DNA of 64,000 nt from VXYL01 sp965116935 (lineage in GTDB: Bacteria; Pseudomonadota; Gammaproteobacteria; Pseudomonadales; Azotimanducaceae). The notes below the pieces were generated by a model, which made no database searches, had not been told where the DNA came from, and worked only from the letters and a program-made list of their open reading frames with translations. Positions 44,644 to 53,738 of the stretch are shown one piece after another. Position 1 is the stretch's first letter; every line of letters starts with the position of its first letter. Position numbers and translations under genes: made by a program. Where the stretch lies: positions 3,348,001-3,412,000 of the forward strand of contig OZ220737.1 of the NCBI GenBank assembly GCA_965116935.1, read 5' to 3'.

Positions 44644-46497
44644 TCACCACCGCGCTCGGCCGCGCCTGCCAGACAACCCGCGACCGCCACCGCGTTCTCG
44701 TTTGAATCTACCGGCCAAGTGCAGAGGCGTGTCGCCATCCATGTCAGGCGCGTTGACGGCGGCGCCAGCGGCAAGCAGCGCCTCCACAACCGCAACGTTC
44801 TCGCTATGCGAGCCGGCTGCCCGGTACGGAGGTGTGTCACCATCGTCGTTCTCGGCGTGTGTGTCGGCACCGGCGGCAAGGAGGGCCACCACCACCGCGC
44901 CTTCCTCTTTGTACCCGGCGGCCAGGTGCAGGGGTGTCGAGTGGTTCTCATCCTTTGCGTTAACGTCGGAACCTGCATCAAGCAACGCCTCGACCACCGC
45001 GGCATTTTCGTTGTACCTGCCAGCAGCCGCAAGCAGGGCCGTCGACTGGTCGATTCTCTTCGCGTGGGGGTCAGCTCCGGCGACGAGTAACGCTTTGACC
45101 ACCGCCGCGCTCTCATTGTGTCTGGCAGCCCGGTGCAACGGTGTGTCCTTGTTCTCGCCCTGCGCGTTGACATCGGCGCCGGCCCCGAGCAGGGCCTCGA
45201 CCACCGCGATGGCCTCGCTGTCCTCGGCGGCAAAGTGCAAGGGGGTATCGTCGTTTTCGCCCTGCGCGTTGACGTCGGCCCCGGCTTCGAGCAGCGCCTC
45301 GACCACGGCCGCATTCAGGTTGGATCTACTGGCCACATGCAGCGGGGTATTGTCCCTTCTGTCCTTCGCCTCGATGTCTGCGCCAGCATCGAGCAAAACT
45401 TCGACCGCCCTCGCATGGGCCGCCGCCCTCCTTGCATCCATCAGACGAGGATCACGGTAGGGCTTCGACCGACGACGTGCTTGGCGACGAAGTACTCGGA
45501 CATAGCTACGGGTTGGTGCACTCCTGTCATTCGACCGAGCACACACATGCAGGGGCGTCGAGCCGTCCTCGGACTTCGCTCGGACGTCAGCACCGGCGGC
45601 GAGCAGCGCCTCGACCGCCGACACACCCTTGTTGCCCCCCATGTTGCCAGCGGCCCGGTGCAGGGGCGTCCAGCCGTCGTTGTCCTGCGCCTCAACGTCG
45701 GCGTCGGCATCAACAAGCGCCTCGACCACTGCGGCACTGCCGGATTCAGCAGCCCCGTGCAGGGGCGTTCTGCCGCCGTGGTCCTTGGCCCTGACATCGG
45801 CGTTTGCGTCGAGCAGCGTCTCGATAACCGCCTCCCTAGCCAAGTGTAAGGGAGTTTCGCCTTCTCCATTCTCCTCGTTGATGTCTGCACCGGCCATGAG
45901 CAGCGCCTTCACCACCACTGCATTGCCCCGCCACGCCGCCAAGTGCAGGGGGGTGTGGCCGTCTGCATTCTTCGCCTTCACGTCAGCACCGGCAGTCAGC
46001 AGCGCCTTGACCACAGCCGCATTGCTACGCTGCGTAGCCGAGTGCAGGGGGGTGTCGCCGTCTGCACTCTTTGCCTTCACGTCGGCACCGGCATCGAGCA
46101 GCCTCTTGACCACTACCCCACTCTTGCTATAGCAAGCTGCCAAGTGCAGTGGCGTCCGGCCTTCTGCGTCCTTCGCATTGAGGTCAGCACCGGCGGCGAG
46201 TAGCGCGACGACCGCCGCCCGCCTGCCGTAACGAGTGCAAGCGTGCAGGGGTGTCCAACCGTCATGGGTCTTTGCTTCGACGTCGGCGCCTGCAACGAGC
46301 AGCCTCTCGACGACCGCCCCGCCGTTCTTTACCGACGCCGCAAGGTGCAGGGGCCTCCAACCTTCGCTGTTCTGCGCGTTGACGTCAATGCCGGCGGTGA
46401 GCAAGACCTCGACATCTACGCCGGCGGCGAGCAGCGCCACAACCGCCTCCGCAGACGCCGAACCGGTAGCCAAAACCACGTTTTTGCTCATGACCAT
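44644..46497 (-). CDS. Large ankyrin-repeat protein
   Basis: A 617-residue protein made almost only of ankyrin repeats: about 14-15 units of the pattern G-TPLH-AA--------VV-ALL-AGADV-A. Repeats extend from about 45 to 600, broken once near 330-365 by an Arg-rich insert (RVLRRQARRRSKPYRDPR). There is no signal peptide or enzymatic domain. Ankyrin arrays mediate protein-protein contacts and are common in symbiont and pathogen effectors. The last 20 residues are Arg/Gly-rich and probably out of frame: the other frame continues ENAVAVAGCL, so a 3' frameshift is likely. The start may be 46491. Confidence 0.85.
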   Translation of the reverse strand: MVMSKNVVLATGSASAEAVVALLAAGVDVEVLLTAGIDVNAQNSEGWRPLHLAASVKNGGAVVERLLVAGADVEAKTHDGWTPLHACTRYGRRAAVVALLAAGADLNAKDAEGRTPLHLAACYSKSGVVVKRLLDAGADVKAKSADGDTPLHSATQRSNAAVVKALLTAGADVKAKNADGHTPLHLAAWRGNAVVVKALLMAGADINEENGEGETPLHLAREAVIETLLDANADVRAKDHGGRTPLHGAAESGSAAVVEALVDADADVEAQDNDGWTPLHRAAGNMGGNKGVSAVEALLAAGADVRAKSEDGSTPLHVCARSNDRSAPTRSYVRVLRRQARRRSKPYRDPRLMDARRAAAHARAVEVLLDAGADIEAKDRRDNTPLHVASRSNLNAAVVEALLEAGADVNAQGENDDTPLHFAAEDSEAIAVVEALLGAGADVNAQGENKDTPLHRAARHNESAAVVKALLVAGADPHAKRIDQSTALLAAAGRYNENAAVVEALLDAGSDVNAKDENHSTPLHLAAGYKEEGAVVVALLAAGADTHAENDDGDTPPYRAAGSHSENVAVVEALLAAGAAVNAPDMDGDTPLHLAGRFKRERGGGRGLSGRRGRARW

Positions 46498-46523
46498 CGA
46501 TTGTATCCCGCCTGCGAAATCCC

Positions 46524-46843
46524 ATGGGCAGGATGTCCAATCTTCCTGCCGAATGGAGCAAGGACCCCGAGCACCGCGCCGCCTACGACCCGCTCGAGTC
46601 CGCCTTCGCCGCGATCCGCCACCGGAGCTCGAGGGCGAAGGGCTGCGTCAGCCGACAGAGCATGCTGTCGATGACCTGCAAGATGGGCATGAGCGCAGAG
46701 AAGTCCTGGCGCCGGCTGCGTGGCTTCCGGCAGCTCGCCAGGGTCATCGAGGGCGTGACATTCAACGACGGCATCGAAGTCATCGAGGACAGCAGAGCCG
46801 CCGCATGACCAACCCGCCGTACACCAGATTTGACAATAGCTCG
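46524..46843 (+). pseudogene. Chimeric remnant: Xre-antitoxin-like start joined to IS256 transposase tail
   Basis: The frame 46524-46808 begins MGRMSNLPAEWSKDPEHRAAYDPLE, which looks like the N-terminal leader of Xre/HTH antitoxins. It changes at about 46590 into the last 70 residues of an IS256-family transposase (SAFAAIRHRSSRAKGCVSRQSMLSMTC...). That tail is nearly identical to the end of the transposase at 53773. The IS256 terminal repeat follows at 46820-46843. It is debris from an insertion and deletion. Confidence 0.75.
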
Positions 46844-46848
46844 CGCTG

Positions 46849-47079
46849 CTAAAGCGCAGCATCCACCACACATGGCACCACGTCAGCCCGAAGCACCCTG
46901 CACGCTACGGAAACGAGGCCAGCTTCCGGCTTAACGAGGGCAACTGCGAGGTAGACACCATCGACCGGATGGAGGCGCTGGTGCAGCACATGCCGGGTGC
47001 GCGGCTGTCGTGGCGCAGGCTGATTACCGATACAACGGCGAATCGGCAGTGCCGCTCAAGGTGCGGCAGGAGGGGCTAG
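46849..47079 (+). pseudogene. ISXO2-like (IS1595) transposase C-terminal remnant
   Basis: The open frame reads ...HTWHHVSPKHPARYGNEASFRLNEG and DTIDRMEALVQHMPGARLSWRRLI, the conserved C-terminus of ISXO2-like DDE transposases. The rest of the gene is missing. It directly abuts the IS256 remnant, so this spot has received several insertions. Confidence 0.75.
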
Positions 47080-47288
47080 GTTGCCCCCGTCCGGACATCG
47101 GGGGATAGCTTGTAGATGCCCTTAACCGCCTCGAAGGGATACGCAGCGACAGGAAGTCCTCTGGCGTCATTCAACGCCATGCACCTGGCCTCACGGTAAA
47201 CGACCAAGTCGTCAGCATAGATCACCTCCTCCTTGTTGCCGCCTGCGTATTGCACCCGCCACGCGGTTTCCTGTTCCTGATCACTCAC
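47076..47288 (-). CDS. Small hypothetical protein
   Basis: 70 residues from GTG 47288 (MSDQEQETAWRVQYAGGNKEEVIYADDLVVYREARC...). The charged, beta-rich pattern around WRVQYAGGNKEEVIYADDLVVY looks like a real small domain, but I do not recognise it. An AGGGG box lies about 12 bases before the start. The gene before it on this strand (47313) is 24 bp away, so the two may be co-transcribed. Confidence 0.45.
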   Translation of the reverse strand: MSDQEQETAWRVQYAGGNKEEVIYADDLVVYREARCMALNDARGLPVAAYPFEAVKGIYKLSPDVRTGAT

Positions 47289-47312
47289 TTGCCAATTCCC
47301 CTTGTGTGTGGC

Positions 47313-47666
47313 TTATGGTTGTTGGCCAAAGTCAACCATCCGCCGCTGCTCTGCGATCTCGGCGTTCATCATAGTTGCCAGCGCCGGCCCTTGGTTTGGG
47401 TCGCTTAGAAGCATGCACGCATCGAACCAGGGGCTCTTGGCTTCGATAACGTCGCGTGCATATCGGAGCAAATCTTCTGTTGTGTTGCCCCCATCAGCGA
47501 TCCAGGTCCAGTTACCGTCCCCCTTGTTGCGGACCATCAAGGCACTTGGCCGAGCAGTGCTGGCTGCTTCCTCGCGCAATTTGCTAGCTCCTATGTGTGC
47601 TATGGTGGTCAGCCCCCGGAGAGGACCGGCTGTGGCGGAGGGGGCGGATGATCGCTCAACGCGCAA
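47313..47666 (-). CDS. Hypothetical protein
   Basis: An open frame of 117 residues. Residues from about 20 on (LTTIAHIGASKLREEAASTARPSALMVRNKGDGNWTWIADGGNTTEDLLRYARDVIEAK...) have normal protein character, whereas the first 20 overlap the end of the HNH fragment and may not be translated. I do not recognise the family. It precedes the 70-residue gene on the same strand. Confidence 0.45.
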   Translation of the reverse strand: MRVERSSAPSATAGPLRGLTTIAHIGASKLREEAASTARPSALMVRNKGDGNWTWIADGGNTTEDLLRYARDVIEAKSPWFDACMLLSDPNQGPALATMMNAEIAEQRRMVDFGQQP

Positions 47667-47803
47667 CGGATTTCAACGATTTGCCCGTTGCCGTCCTGCC
47701 ATTCCTCCATCGTCTTGCTGCGGTTGCAGTACGAGCACAGCAGTTGCAGGTTGCCCATGTCGTCGGTGCCGCCGGGCGTGCCCGGGCAACGGTGAACAAG
47801 CAT
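47609..47803 (-). pseudogene. HNH endonuclease C-terminal fragment
   Basis: The 64-residue frame contains VHRCPGTPGGTDDMGNLQLLCSYCNRSKTMEEW, the second half of an HNH motif (GG-D---NLQLLC--CN--K). The N-terminal part with the first His-Asn pair is absent, and the duplicated NERD leader begins where it should lie. The nuclease was probably truncated by that duplication. Confidence 0.65.
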
Positions 47804-47804
47804 C

Positions 47805-48650
47805 TGGCCGGAGCTGGGCAGGAAGCGCGGGGTGGCCCAAGGGGATGGTCGTTCAGCTACCGTTCAGCCGCACCCTTCATCCTCGCGGGACTGTCGCAAG
47901 CAGACTAGGCCAATGGATGGAGGGGAGGCAGACCACATGGGACGAGGCCTAGAGGGATTCCTGAGGACGAGCGTGAAAGGGCTTGTCGGCGAGACGGCGG
48001 TAGTGATCGCGGCGAAGCTGCTGCTGCCGTCGGACTACTCGAGGTTCCACAACGTCACGCTTCGGACGCCAGACGGGACGACGCAGATCGACCATGTGTT
48101 CGTGTCGCGGTTCGGCGTGTTCGTCGTGGAGACGAAGAACATGGGCGGCTGGATCTACGGGTCGGAGCGCAATCGGCGCTGGACGCAGGTGTTCCCGGGG
48201 GTCGCAAGGAGTCGTTTCAGAATCCTCTCAGGCAGAACTACCGGCACGTCAAGACGATCGAGACGACGCTCGCGTCGCTCGAGCTGCCCGCCGACGCCGT
48301 GCGGTCGGTAGTCGCCTTCGTGGGCGATGCCAAACTCAAGACCGAGATGCCGGACAACGTGACCGTGGGCATCGGCTTCATCCGCCACATCAAGTCGTTC
48401 ACGCAGCCGAAGCTGTCGGACAGGCAACTGGGCGCTGCGCTCGAGGCGATCAAATCGGGGACGGCTGCCGGCCTCCTGGTCGACGCATCGCGAGCATGTG
48501 CGCCACCTCCGCGCACGGGCAGAACCCGGCGCGCCGCGCAAGTGTCCCCGGTGCGGCAGGGACATGGTGCTGCGCACAACCAAGCGGGGGCCAAACGCGG
48601 GCGCGCGCTCCTGGGGGTGCTCGGGATTCCCGGCATGCCGAGCGGCGCAG
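47805..48650 (+). repeat. Long direct duplication, copy 2 (NERD segment)
   Basis: Copy of 43640-44490. The upstream leader, the start at 47937 and the NERD region align base for base with few substitutions. Single-base deletions and insertions (near 48197 and 48459) break the coding frame. Confidence 0.85.
47937..48650 (+). pseudogene. Frameshifted duplicate of the NERD-domain gene
   Basis: It reads like the 43773 gene up to RRWTQVFPG. There a run of C bases is one shorter than in copy 1 and the frame is lost. The NERD text resumes in another frame (RSVVAFVGDAKLKTEMPDNVTVG). A G inserted in AAATCGGG at about 48459 shifts it again before the zinc ribbon. The copy is non-functional. Confidence 0.8.
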
Positions 48651-49034
48651 GCTGTTCCAGCGCATCTCCGCCGAGATGTCAACCGCACAGGCCGCCGGCT
48701 GACGGACTCCCGCATCCCGCGCCGGTCGGGGGCCAGCCCCCGAACCCCCGCCCTCGCCGGGAGGCAGGGATCGGCGGGCGCCGATCCCTGCACCACAGGG
48801 TACGTCTCTCCGGCGCGTCAAGGGTGCGCTTCGCCGACCGCGACGGCTCAGGGTGTGCTCGAAAACCCACCGCACCCGCCAGCATCGCCGCACCGGAGAA
48901 CCCAACGCCCGTTCCCGTCGCGCTCGCCCTTGACCCGCCACCGCCAGCCGTCAATCATCCAATGCCATCGCCAAGGCGGACTGCAGAACCAACTCGCACA
49001 CAAACAGGCCCCTTCACCCTCACTTTCTCATTGG
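48651..49034. other. Stretch without recognisable genes
   Basis: After the NERD duplicate there are open frames of composition only. A GGCGGGCGCCGATCCCTGCACCAC-like segment near 48770-48795 forms an imperfect hairpin with the preceding GGCAGGGATCGGCGGGC. Nothing else is supportable. Confidence 0.4.
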
Positions 49035-49175
49035 ACAACGCTAGTGGTGGCAAGATGGGAAACTCCACCGAGGACGGGCCGCCGTGGAAGCTGCGGACGG
49101 AACCCGGCGGTGGTTCCAGAACGGGGGCAGGCACCGAGCGGACGGCCCGGCGGTGGTGAACGCCAACGGCTCTTT
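49035..49175 (+). pseudogene. Remnant of a W-(Y/F)-x-N-G-x-x-H-R-x-D-G-P-A repeat protein
   Basis: In one frame GKLHREDGPP and in the next ADGTRRWFQNGGRHRADGPAVVNANG are typical units of proteins built from repeated W(Y/F)xNGxLHRxDGPA motifs. Only about two units survive, separated by a frame change. It is gene debris. Confidence 0.5.
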
Positions 49176-49199
49176 CCGCGCGAAGGCAAGGAAAGCTTG

Positions 49200-49391
49200 T
49201 TACCAGTCGTCACGACGGGGTGGCGGCCCTTTCACAGCAGAACACGCAAGGCATACCAGAGCTTGAAGCTCCTCTAGATTGAAGTCGTCGGGTTCAACGG
49301 GGATACCAAAACACCACTGTCGTTCGGCGGCGTCCGCGATCAGTGCTTTCGCTACTTCCGCCATAGCCTTGTCCATCCGGGTCAATCCCAC
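49200..49391 (-). CDS. Small hypothetical protein
   Basis: A 63-residue frame (MGLTRMDKAMAEVAKALIADAAERQWCFGIPVEPDDFNLEELQALVC...). The amphipathic helices and the acidic ...EPDDFNLEEL stretch look protein-like, but no family is recognised. Expression is unproven. Confidence 0.35.
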   Translation of the reverse strand: MGLTRMDKAMAEVAKALIADAAERQWCFGIPVEPDDFNLEELQALVCLACSAVKGPPPRRDDW

Positions 49392-49409
49392 AATTTACCA
49401 CGTCGGAGC

Positions 49410-50122
49410 CATTGGGTGCGCCTTCGCCGGTGATGGGGCACACCACCGATGGCTCCTGCCAGCGGGCGTTGCGCACCTCCCCCGGAACGGGTCGCGGTCA
49501 GCACCAGGAACTCGAACGCCAGCCGGATGCCGGCGTGCGCGTCGCAGCCCCGCACCCGCGCGAGCGCGGCGCGGACCTTGGACGTGCGGTAGCGCCCGCT
49601 GGTTGCCGCCGCACCGCGGCGGTCCTCGGCAGCGCGGCGGAAGACCGCCTCGCCGGCGGGGTTGTCGGCGCGCAGCCCCTGCGCGACCGCCCACTTCATG
49701 ACGGTGCCGATGCGCTGGTGCACGCAACCGGCGGTCACCCGCTTGGTGGACCAGATCGGCAGCAGCACGGCCATGACGTCGGCGCTGGTCACGGCATCCA
49801 CTGCCTTGGCGCCGAAACGCCGCAGGGCGTAGGTGGCGAGGCTCGTGCGCCACTGGCGCTCGGAGCCGGCACGGTCCTTCCAGTTGGCGCCGTGGATGCC
49901 GATGACGGTCTCCAGCGCCTCGGCGAAGGTCGGCACGGCCCTGGCCGAGCGCCGCGGATCGCGGCCCTGGGCGATGGCGCGGGCGTTCTCCAGCGCCCGC
50001 TCGCGGGCCATGGCGAGGGTGACGACGGGGTAGCGGCCGAGTCCGCCGCGGCCGTCGCCTAGCGACCGCGTATCCTGACGTTGCTGACGAAGGTTGCGGA
50101 CAGCATGAGGCGTCGATTGTTC
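49410..50122 (-). pseudogene. Truncated tyrosine recombinase (P4-type integrase)
   Basis: Within one long frame, GRYPVVTLAMARERALENARAIAQGRDPR is the end of the N-terminal DUF4102 domain. TFAEALETVIGIHGANWKDRAGSERQW...TSADVMAVLLPIW is the core-binding domain, and FEFLVLTATRSG marks the start of the catalytic domain (first Arg). The catalytic His-x-x-Arg and Tyr are missing, as is the start of the N-domain. It is a dead integrase fragment and marks past island insertion. Confidence 0.75.
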
Positions 50123-50245
50123 ACTTCCCGTTCCCTGTTCGGTTACAAGGGGGTGTTGAGAAGCAGTGTGCCCCAGTGGTGCCCGAAACGCCAAAAAGTT
50201 TATGGTTATCGGAAGTTTAAAGGACTTCAGCAAGACGCTGAATTG

Positions 50246-51781
50246 TCATTGCCGTGAATGACGACGTCCCCGACTGTCGTCGAGCAACGCGGTCATCTCG
50301 GCGTCAATCGCTTCGTCGATCCGGCGCATCCGTTCTGCCTCGCGTTTGACGACAGCATGTGCCTCACGCAGGCCGAGGAACCCGAACCTCATCCAGGCCA
50401 CAAAGTTCATGCGTACAAGCATGGCCACCGGTTGGCCGCCGGTACGTACTGCCGCGTCAACCGAGTCGACGAGCACCAAACATCCGTGGCCTACTAGCAG
50501 CATCCTCCTGAGGCTCGGGTCCCTCGCGCTCGGCATGCAGTCGCTCCACTCCTTTCCGTGATAGTAGCGCCGCTTCACCACCCAGAGTACCCGGATGAGC
50601 AGCTCATTGACCAGCACCGGCACGGCCAAAGCAGCACCAAATCGAGCATCATAGCCCTGTTCAAACACTTTCACGGCTACCTCGCTCAACGTCTGCTTTT
50701 CATCTCCCAAGCTGCCGAAGTTGGCAAACTGCAGCAGTTCGAAAAACGGGATAGGGACTCCCGACCCCCTTGTCTCCGAGCCGCTGGCTCCCGCCATGTC
50801 TGAGAGGATGTGTCCAATCCAGTTGCAAAATGCGGCGAACAGCTTCGCTGGCAGGTTGGAGCCTTCGAGTCTGAAATTCGACGAGTCGGTCTGCACGCGA
50901 ATCAGCGAACCATCGCTTACGAACGAAGCTTGGCCCGTGAACTGGTCAAGAACCGAAAACAGGAGGCCAATGGGGCTCGGTGAATGTGCCAGCGACTTGA
51001 TGTGGTGATTGCTCGCCGACATTTCGAACAGATGGCCAACATCCGCACCATGCCGATGGTCGTAGTTAATGCGGAAGGTCCTTTCTAAGAAGCCAATTGC
51101 GCTACGCGAGGCATCCGCATTGGCCCGTGGCCCCGGCCAACCAACACCTTCAGCGAACCTTTGGACTAGCCCTTCGGCTGCCTCATCCGACAATCCGCCG
51201 AGCAAGCTCTTGGTCGGGTAGCCCACCAGAAACGCGTCGACCAGTCCTGACAGCGCTCCGCAGGTGGCGGCGATCGCGTAGTCCCATCGATCACAGTCGC
51301 ACGGTTCGTCGAAGTCGGTTTCAATCCTCTCCTTGATCTCTCGCTGCTGACGTGCTGACAGCAAGGAGTCGAACGGATCGCGCCCGAGGTCAATGCCGTT
51401 GGTTCGCGCGAACCCCTCCACGTGGCCGACGTACGTCGACCAGTCGCCTTCATGGCGAAGCAGACTCGCGCTGAAGTCCATCTGTGCCACCGACTCGTCA
51501 ATCTTCTCGCGATCGGCTCCATCCAGTGCGAGCGACTTCAACGGCTCGACGCCATCGAGTTCTGCCTGGGACGGGCGCTCGCCCCCGATCTCCGCCCAGA
51601 GACCGGACATCGACGATTCGATCTCCTCCGCCCCGTCAGATTGGTACTTGCTCTCGTCGATCAACTGGTCCGAGTGTTGCCGCAAAGCGCCCTGCTGATT
51701 CTCCAGGTCCTCAATCTGGATTCGCTGAACCAAGCCGGCCTTGGCAGCTTCCTCCCTCGTTGCCGATCCCCTTTTCTTCAC
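50246..51781 (-). CDS. Uncharacterised 511-residue protein of a two-gene system
   Basis: Residues 20-160 are charged and partly coiled. A Cys/Asp cluster EPCDCDRWD (159-167) precedes a hydrophobic helix (IAATCGALSGLVDAFLVG). Later motifs include ASNHHIKSLAHSPSPIGLLFSVLDQF and GSGVPIPFFELLQF, and hydrophobic segments around 395-470 suggest membrane association. I recognise no named family and infer no activity. The GTG start at 51781 overlaps the stop of the TerB-like gene by four bases (GTGA), so both proteins are made together. The stable coupling and accessory setting suggest a joint membrane function, possibly defence. Confidence 0.65.
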   Translation of the reverse strand: MKKRGSATREEAAKAGLVQRIQIEDLENQQGALRQHSDQLIDESKYQSDGAEEIESSMSGLWAEIGGERPSQAELDGVEPLKSLALDGADREKIDESVAQMDFSASLLRHEGDWSTYVGHVEGFARTNGIDLGRDPFDSLLSARQQREIKERIETDFDEPCDCDRWDYAIAATCGALSGLVDAFLVGYPTKSLLGGLSDEAAEGLVQRFAEGVGWPGPRANADASRSAIGFLERTFRINYDHRHGADVGHLFEMSASNHHIKSLAHSPSPIGLLFSVLDQFTGQASFVSDGSLIRVQTDSSNFRLEGSNLPAKLFAAFCNWIGHILSDMAGASGSETRGSGVPIPFFELLQFANFGSLGDEKQTLSEVAVKVFEQGYDARFGAALAVPVLVNELLIRVLWVVKRRYYHGKEWSDCMPSARDPSLRRMLLVGHGCLVLVDSVDAAVRTGGQPVAMLVRMNFVAWMRFGFLGLREAHAVVKREAERMRRIDEAIDAEMTALLDDSRGRRHSRQ

Positions 51782-53529
51782 GATGTCGCACCTTCTTGAG
51801 CCTCGTGTGCCGTCGTTTCACTGGACTCGTGTGTTCCTCCGTTCTGCGCAAGCTCCCTCTCGTACGTTTCTCCGCGTTGCTTCATTCGCGCCAACGCTTC
51901 AGCGAACAGCGTCACCTCCTTGCCGAGTCTCTCGATTCTCAGCCTGTTCTCAACGACATTCCGAGAAAGCTCAACGATCCTCTGAGCGAAGTACCCGAGA
52001 TCCTCGCCCAAGGCTGCGATCGCCTTCTGGTGGTTGCGCAGTACCTCCTGAAGCATCAGGTCGCGCAGTTGAGAGCGCTTCTTGTCCTCGTTTTCGCTTA
52101 GCGCCCATTTGACGCCTCGGTATGCGCCGACGCCAAGCAGCACCGCGACGCCTATGCCTGTTGCCATGGCGGACAGACCGAGCAGACCGCCGAACCCAAG
52201 CGCTGCCAGCCCGGACGTCATGCCGGCCGCGCTCAGCCCGGCGACGCTGCCGCTCATGTAAATCGCCGCGATGGGCACGCCGACTCCTGCGGCCTTCGAC
52301 GCCAAGCCTTCGGCGAAGTCCTTCAAGTCGCTCGAGCTAACTGAGCCATCGAAGAGCTGCCTGTCGAACTCGACCGCCTCCTGGATCACCTCCAGCTGAT
52401 CTTCGCCAATGTCGAGAAGCCGACACGCCTCTAGCACCTGGGGCGACTCACCGGCACCTTCGACAGAACTGGAGTTGAAGACCCGCAGCATGTCTTTCAC
52501 CAGCGAGAAGGCAATCGGTCGCGCCGCCCCCTTCGGCGCTACCTCATTCAGTCGCTCCAGTATCGAGGCCAACGCGAGCCCTTGAGCGTTGTCCATCATG
52601 GCGAGCGTGCGACGTCTCAGTTCGCCGGAGAACCCCAACTGCGTCATTAGCAACCGAAGTTCCCCAAACTCTTCCACGTCGATGTGGCCATCGTCGTGGT
52701 GAACCATCCAGACGATCGCCTCAATGTAGGCGATCTTCACTTCATCCGAGAGATCTTCGATGACGACCGGACCATCGACATCCGTCGTCCTCCCCTCCTG
52801 CTTCAAGACAATCAGGGCGTCAATGAGCGTCCCTGCATTGGCCCAGTCGAGGACCCCCGCCGTGTGCGGGATATCGATCGTCTCTTCGCCCGAAATCCGA
52901 AGTGCCTTGGCGACCACAGCGTCGCCCTTGTCCTGGGGCAGGATCGTTTCCGTCTGAGTCCAAGACTCAACCCCGTTGAACCGGATTTCGTAGCTCCCCT
53001 CGTCGCTGTGGACGTAGAGGGCACTGTCCGTAACCACGAAACCAGTCTTCGCGCTCCCAAGGACCGTGGCGTCGTACAGGAACAGGATGCGATCGGGATC
53101 CACGCCTTTTGCGTACTCCTCAACTGCATTCCTTCGCTTGCGTGAAGAAATCCCCTCGTGGGAGGAATAAAGGTTGATTTCGTGGGGAACCAACTCAGCG
53201 AGAACCTCCTCCAGGGCATTCTCAAGTGTCGCCGGCACGGAGTAGGAGAAGGCCACGTAACCGTCTTCAGGAACTTCGTCGCCGACCCTTGCGTCAACGT
53301 CAACCACCTGAACCGCACCGTATTTCTCAACGTCGAAAGTGAACTCCGCTAGGTAGACGGTCGCCGACGGGTCGCGCCGGCTTCGCCTGTACTCCAAGGA
53401 ACAGATTGCGTCACCCGGTGCGAGTGACTGCCCAGATCGGATTTCAACGTTCTTGATCCTATGGGAGTGGCCGTTTGGCCTTGCCACCGTGAAGTTTCGG
53501 GTCAATAGGGTTCGCACATCCGTCGGCAT
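51778..53529 (-). CDS. Multidomain membrane protein with TerB-like domain
   Basis: A 583-residue protein. 18-100 looks like a biotinyl/lipoyl-type beta fold (RSGQSLAPGDAICSLEY). 145-245 resembles a bacterial PH-like domain (KTGFVVTDSALYVHSDEGSYEIRF). 262-395 has TerB-like helices (EVKIAYIEAIVWMVHHDDGHIDVEEFGELRLLM). 415-468 is a Gly/Ala-rich double membrane segment (GSVAGLSAAGMTSGLAALG), and 483-563 is coiled coil. This order suggests a sensor linked to a pore-like membrane module. It is first in the pair with the 50246 gene. Domain names are by eye; the whole has no name known to me. Confidence 0.65.
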   Translation of the reverse strand: MPTDVRTLLTRNFTVARPNGHSHRIKNVEIRSGQSLAPGDAICSLEYRRSRRDPSATVYLAEFTFDVEKYGAVQVVDVDARVGDEVPEDGYVAFSYSVPATLENALEEVLAELVPHEINLYSSHEGISSRKRRNAVEEYAKGVDPDRILFLYDATVLGSAKTGFVVTDSALYVHSDEGSYEIRFNGVESWTQTETILPQDKGDAVVAKALRISGEETIDIPHTAGVLDWANAGTLIDALIVLKQEGRTTDVDGPVVIEDLSDEVKIAYIEAIVWMVHHDDGHIDVEEFGELRLLMTQLGFSGELRRRTLAMMDNAQGLALASILERLNEVAPKGAARPIAFSLVKDMLRVFNSSSVEGAGESPQVLEACRLLDIGEDQLEVIQEAVEFDRQLFDGSVSSSDLKDFAEGLASKAAGVGVPIAAIYMSGSVAGLSAAGMTSGLAALGFGGLLGLSAMATGIGVAVLLGVGAYRGVKWALSENEDKKRSQLRDLMLQEVLRNHQKAIAALGEDLGYFAQRIVELSRNVVENRLRIERLGKEVTLFAEALARMKQRGETYERELAQNGGTHESSETTAHEAQEGATS

Positions 53530-53738
53530 CGGTCGTAAATACCTCGTTGGATTGTTCCATTTTCGGGGACGCCTGCCCCGTCGCGAGCGGCGAGTATAGC
53601 CTGCCCCTGAGGACCGGCGACCCATTGAACCGGCACCACACCTATGGCGTTGGTGCCGAGGCCACCCTCTCCGCCACGCGGAAGTTAAGCGCCCCAACAG
53701 CGCCCGACGCGGCGTTACCTGTCGACGTCCGAGGTGGT

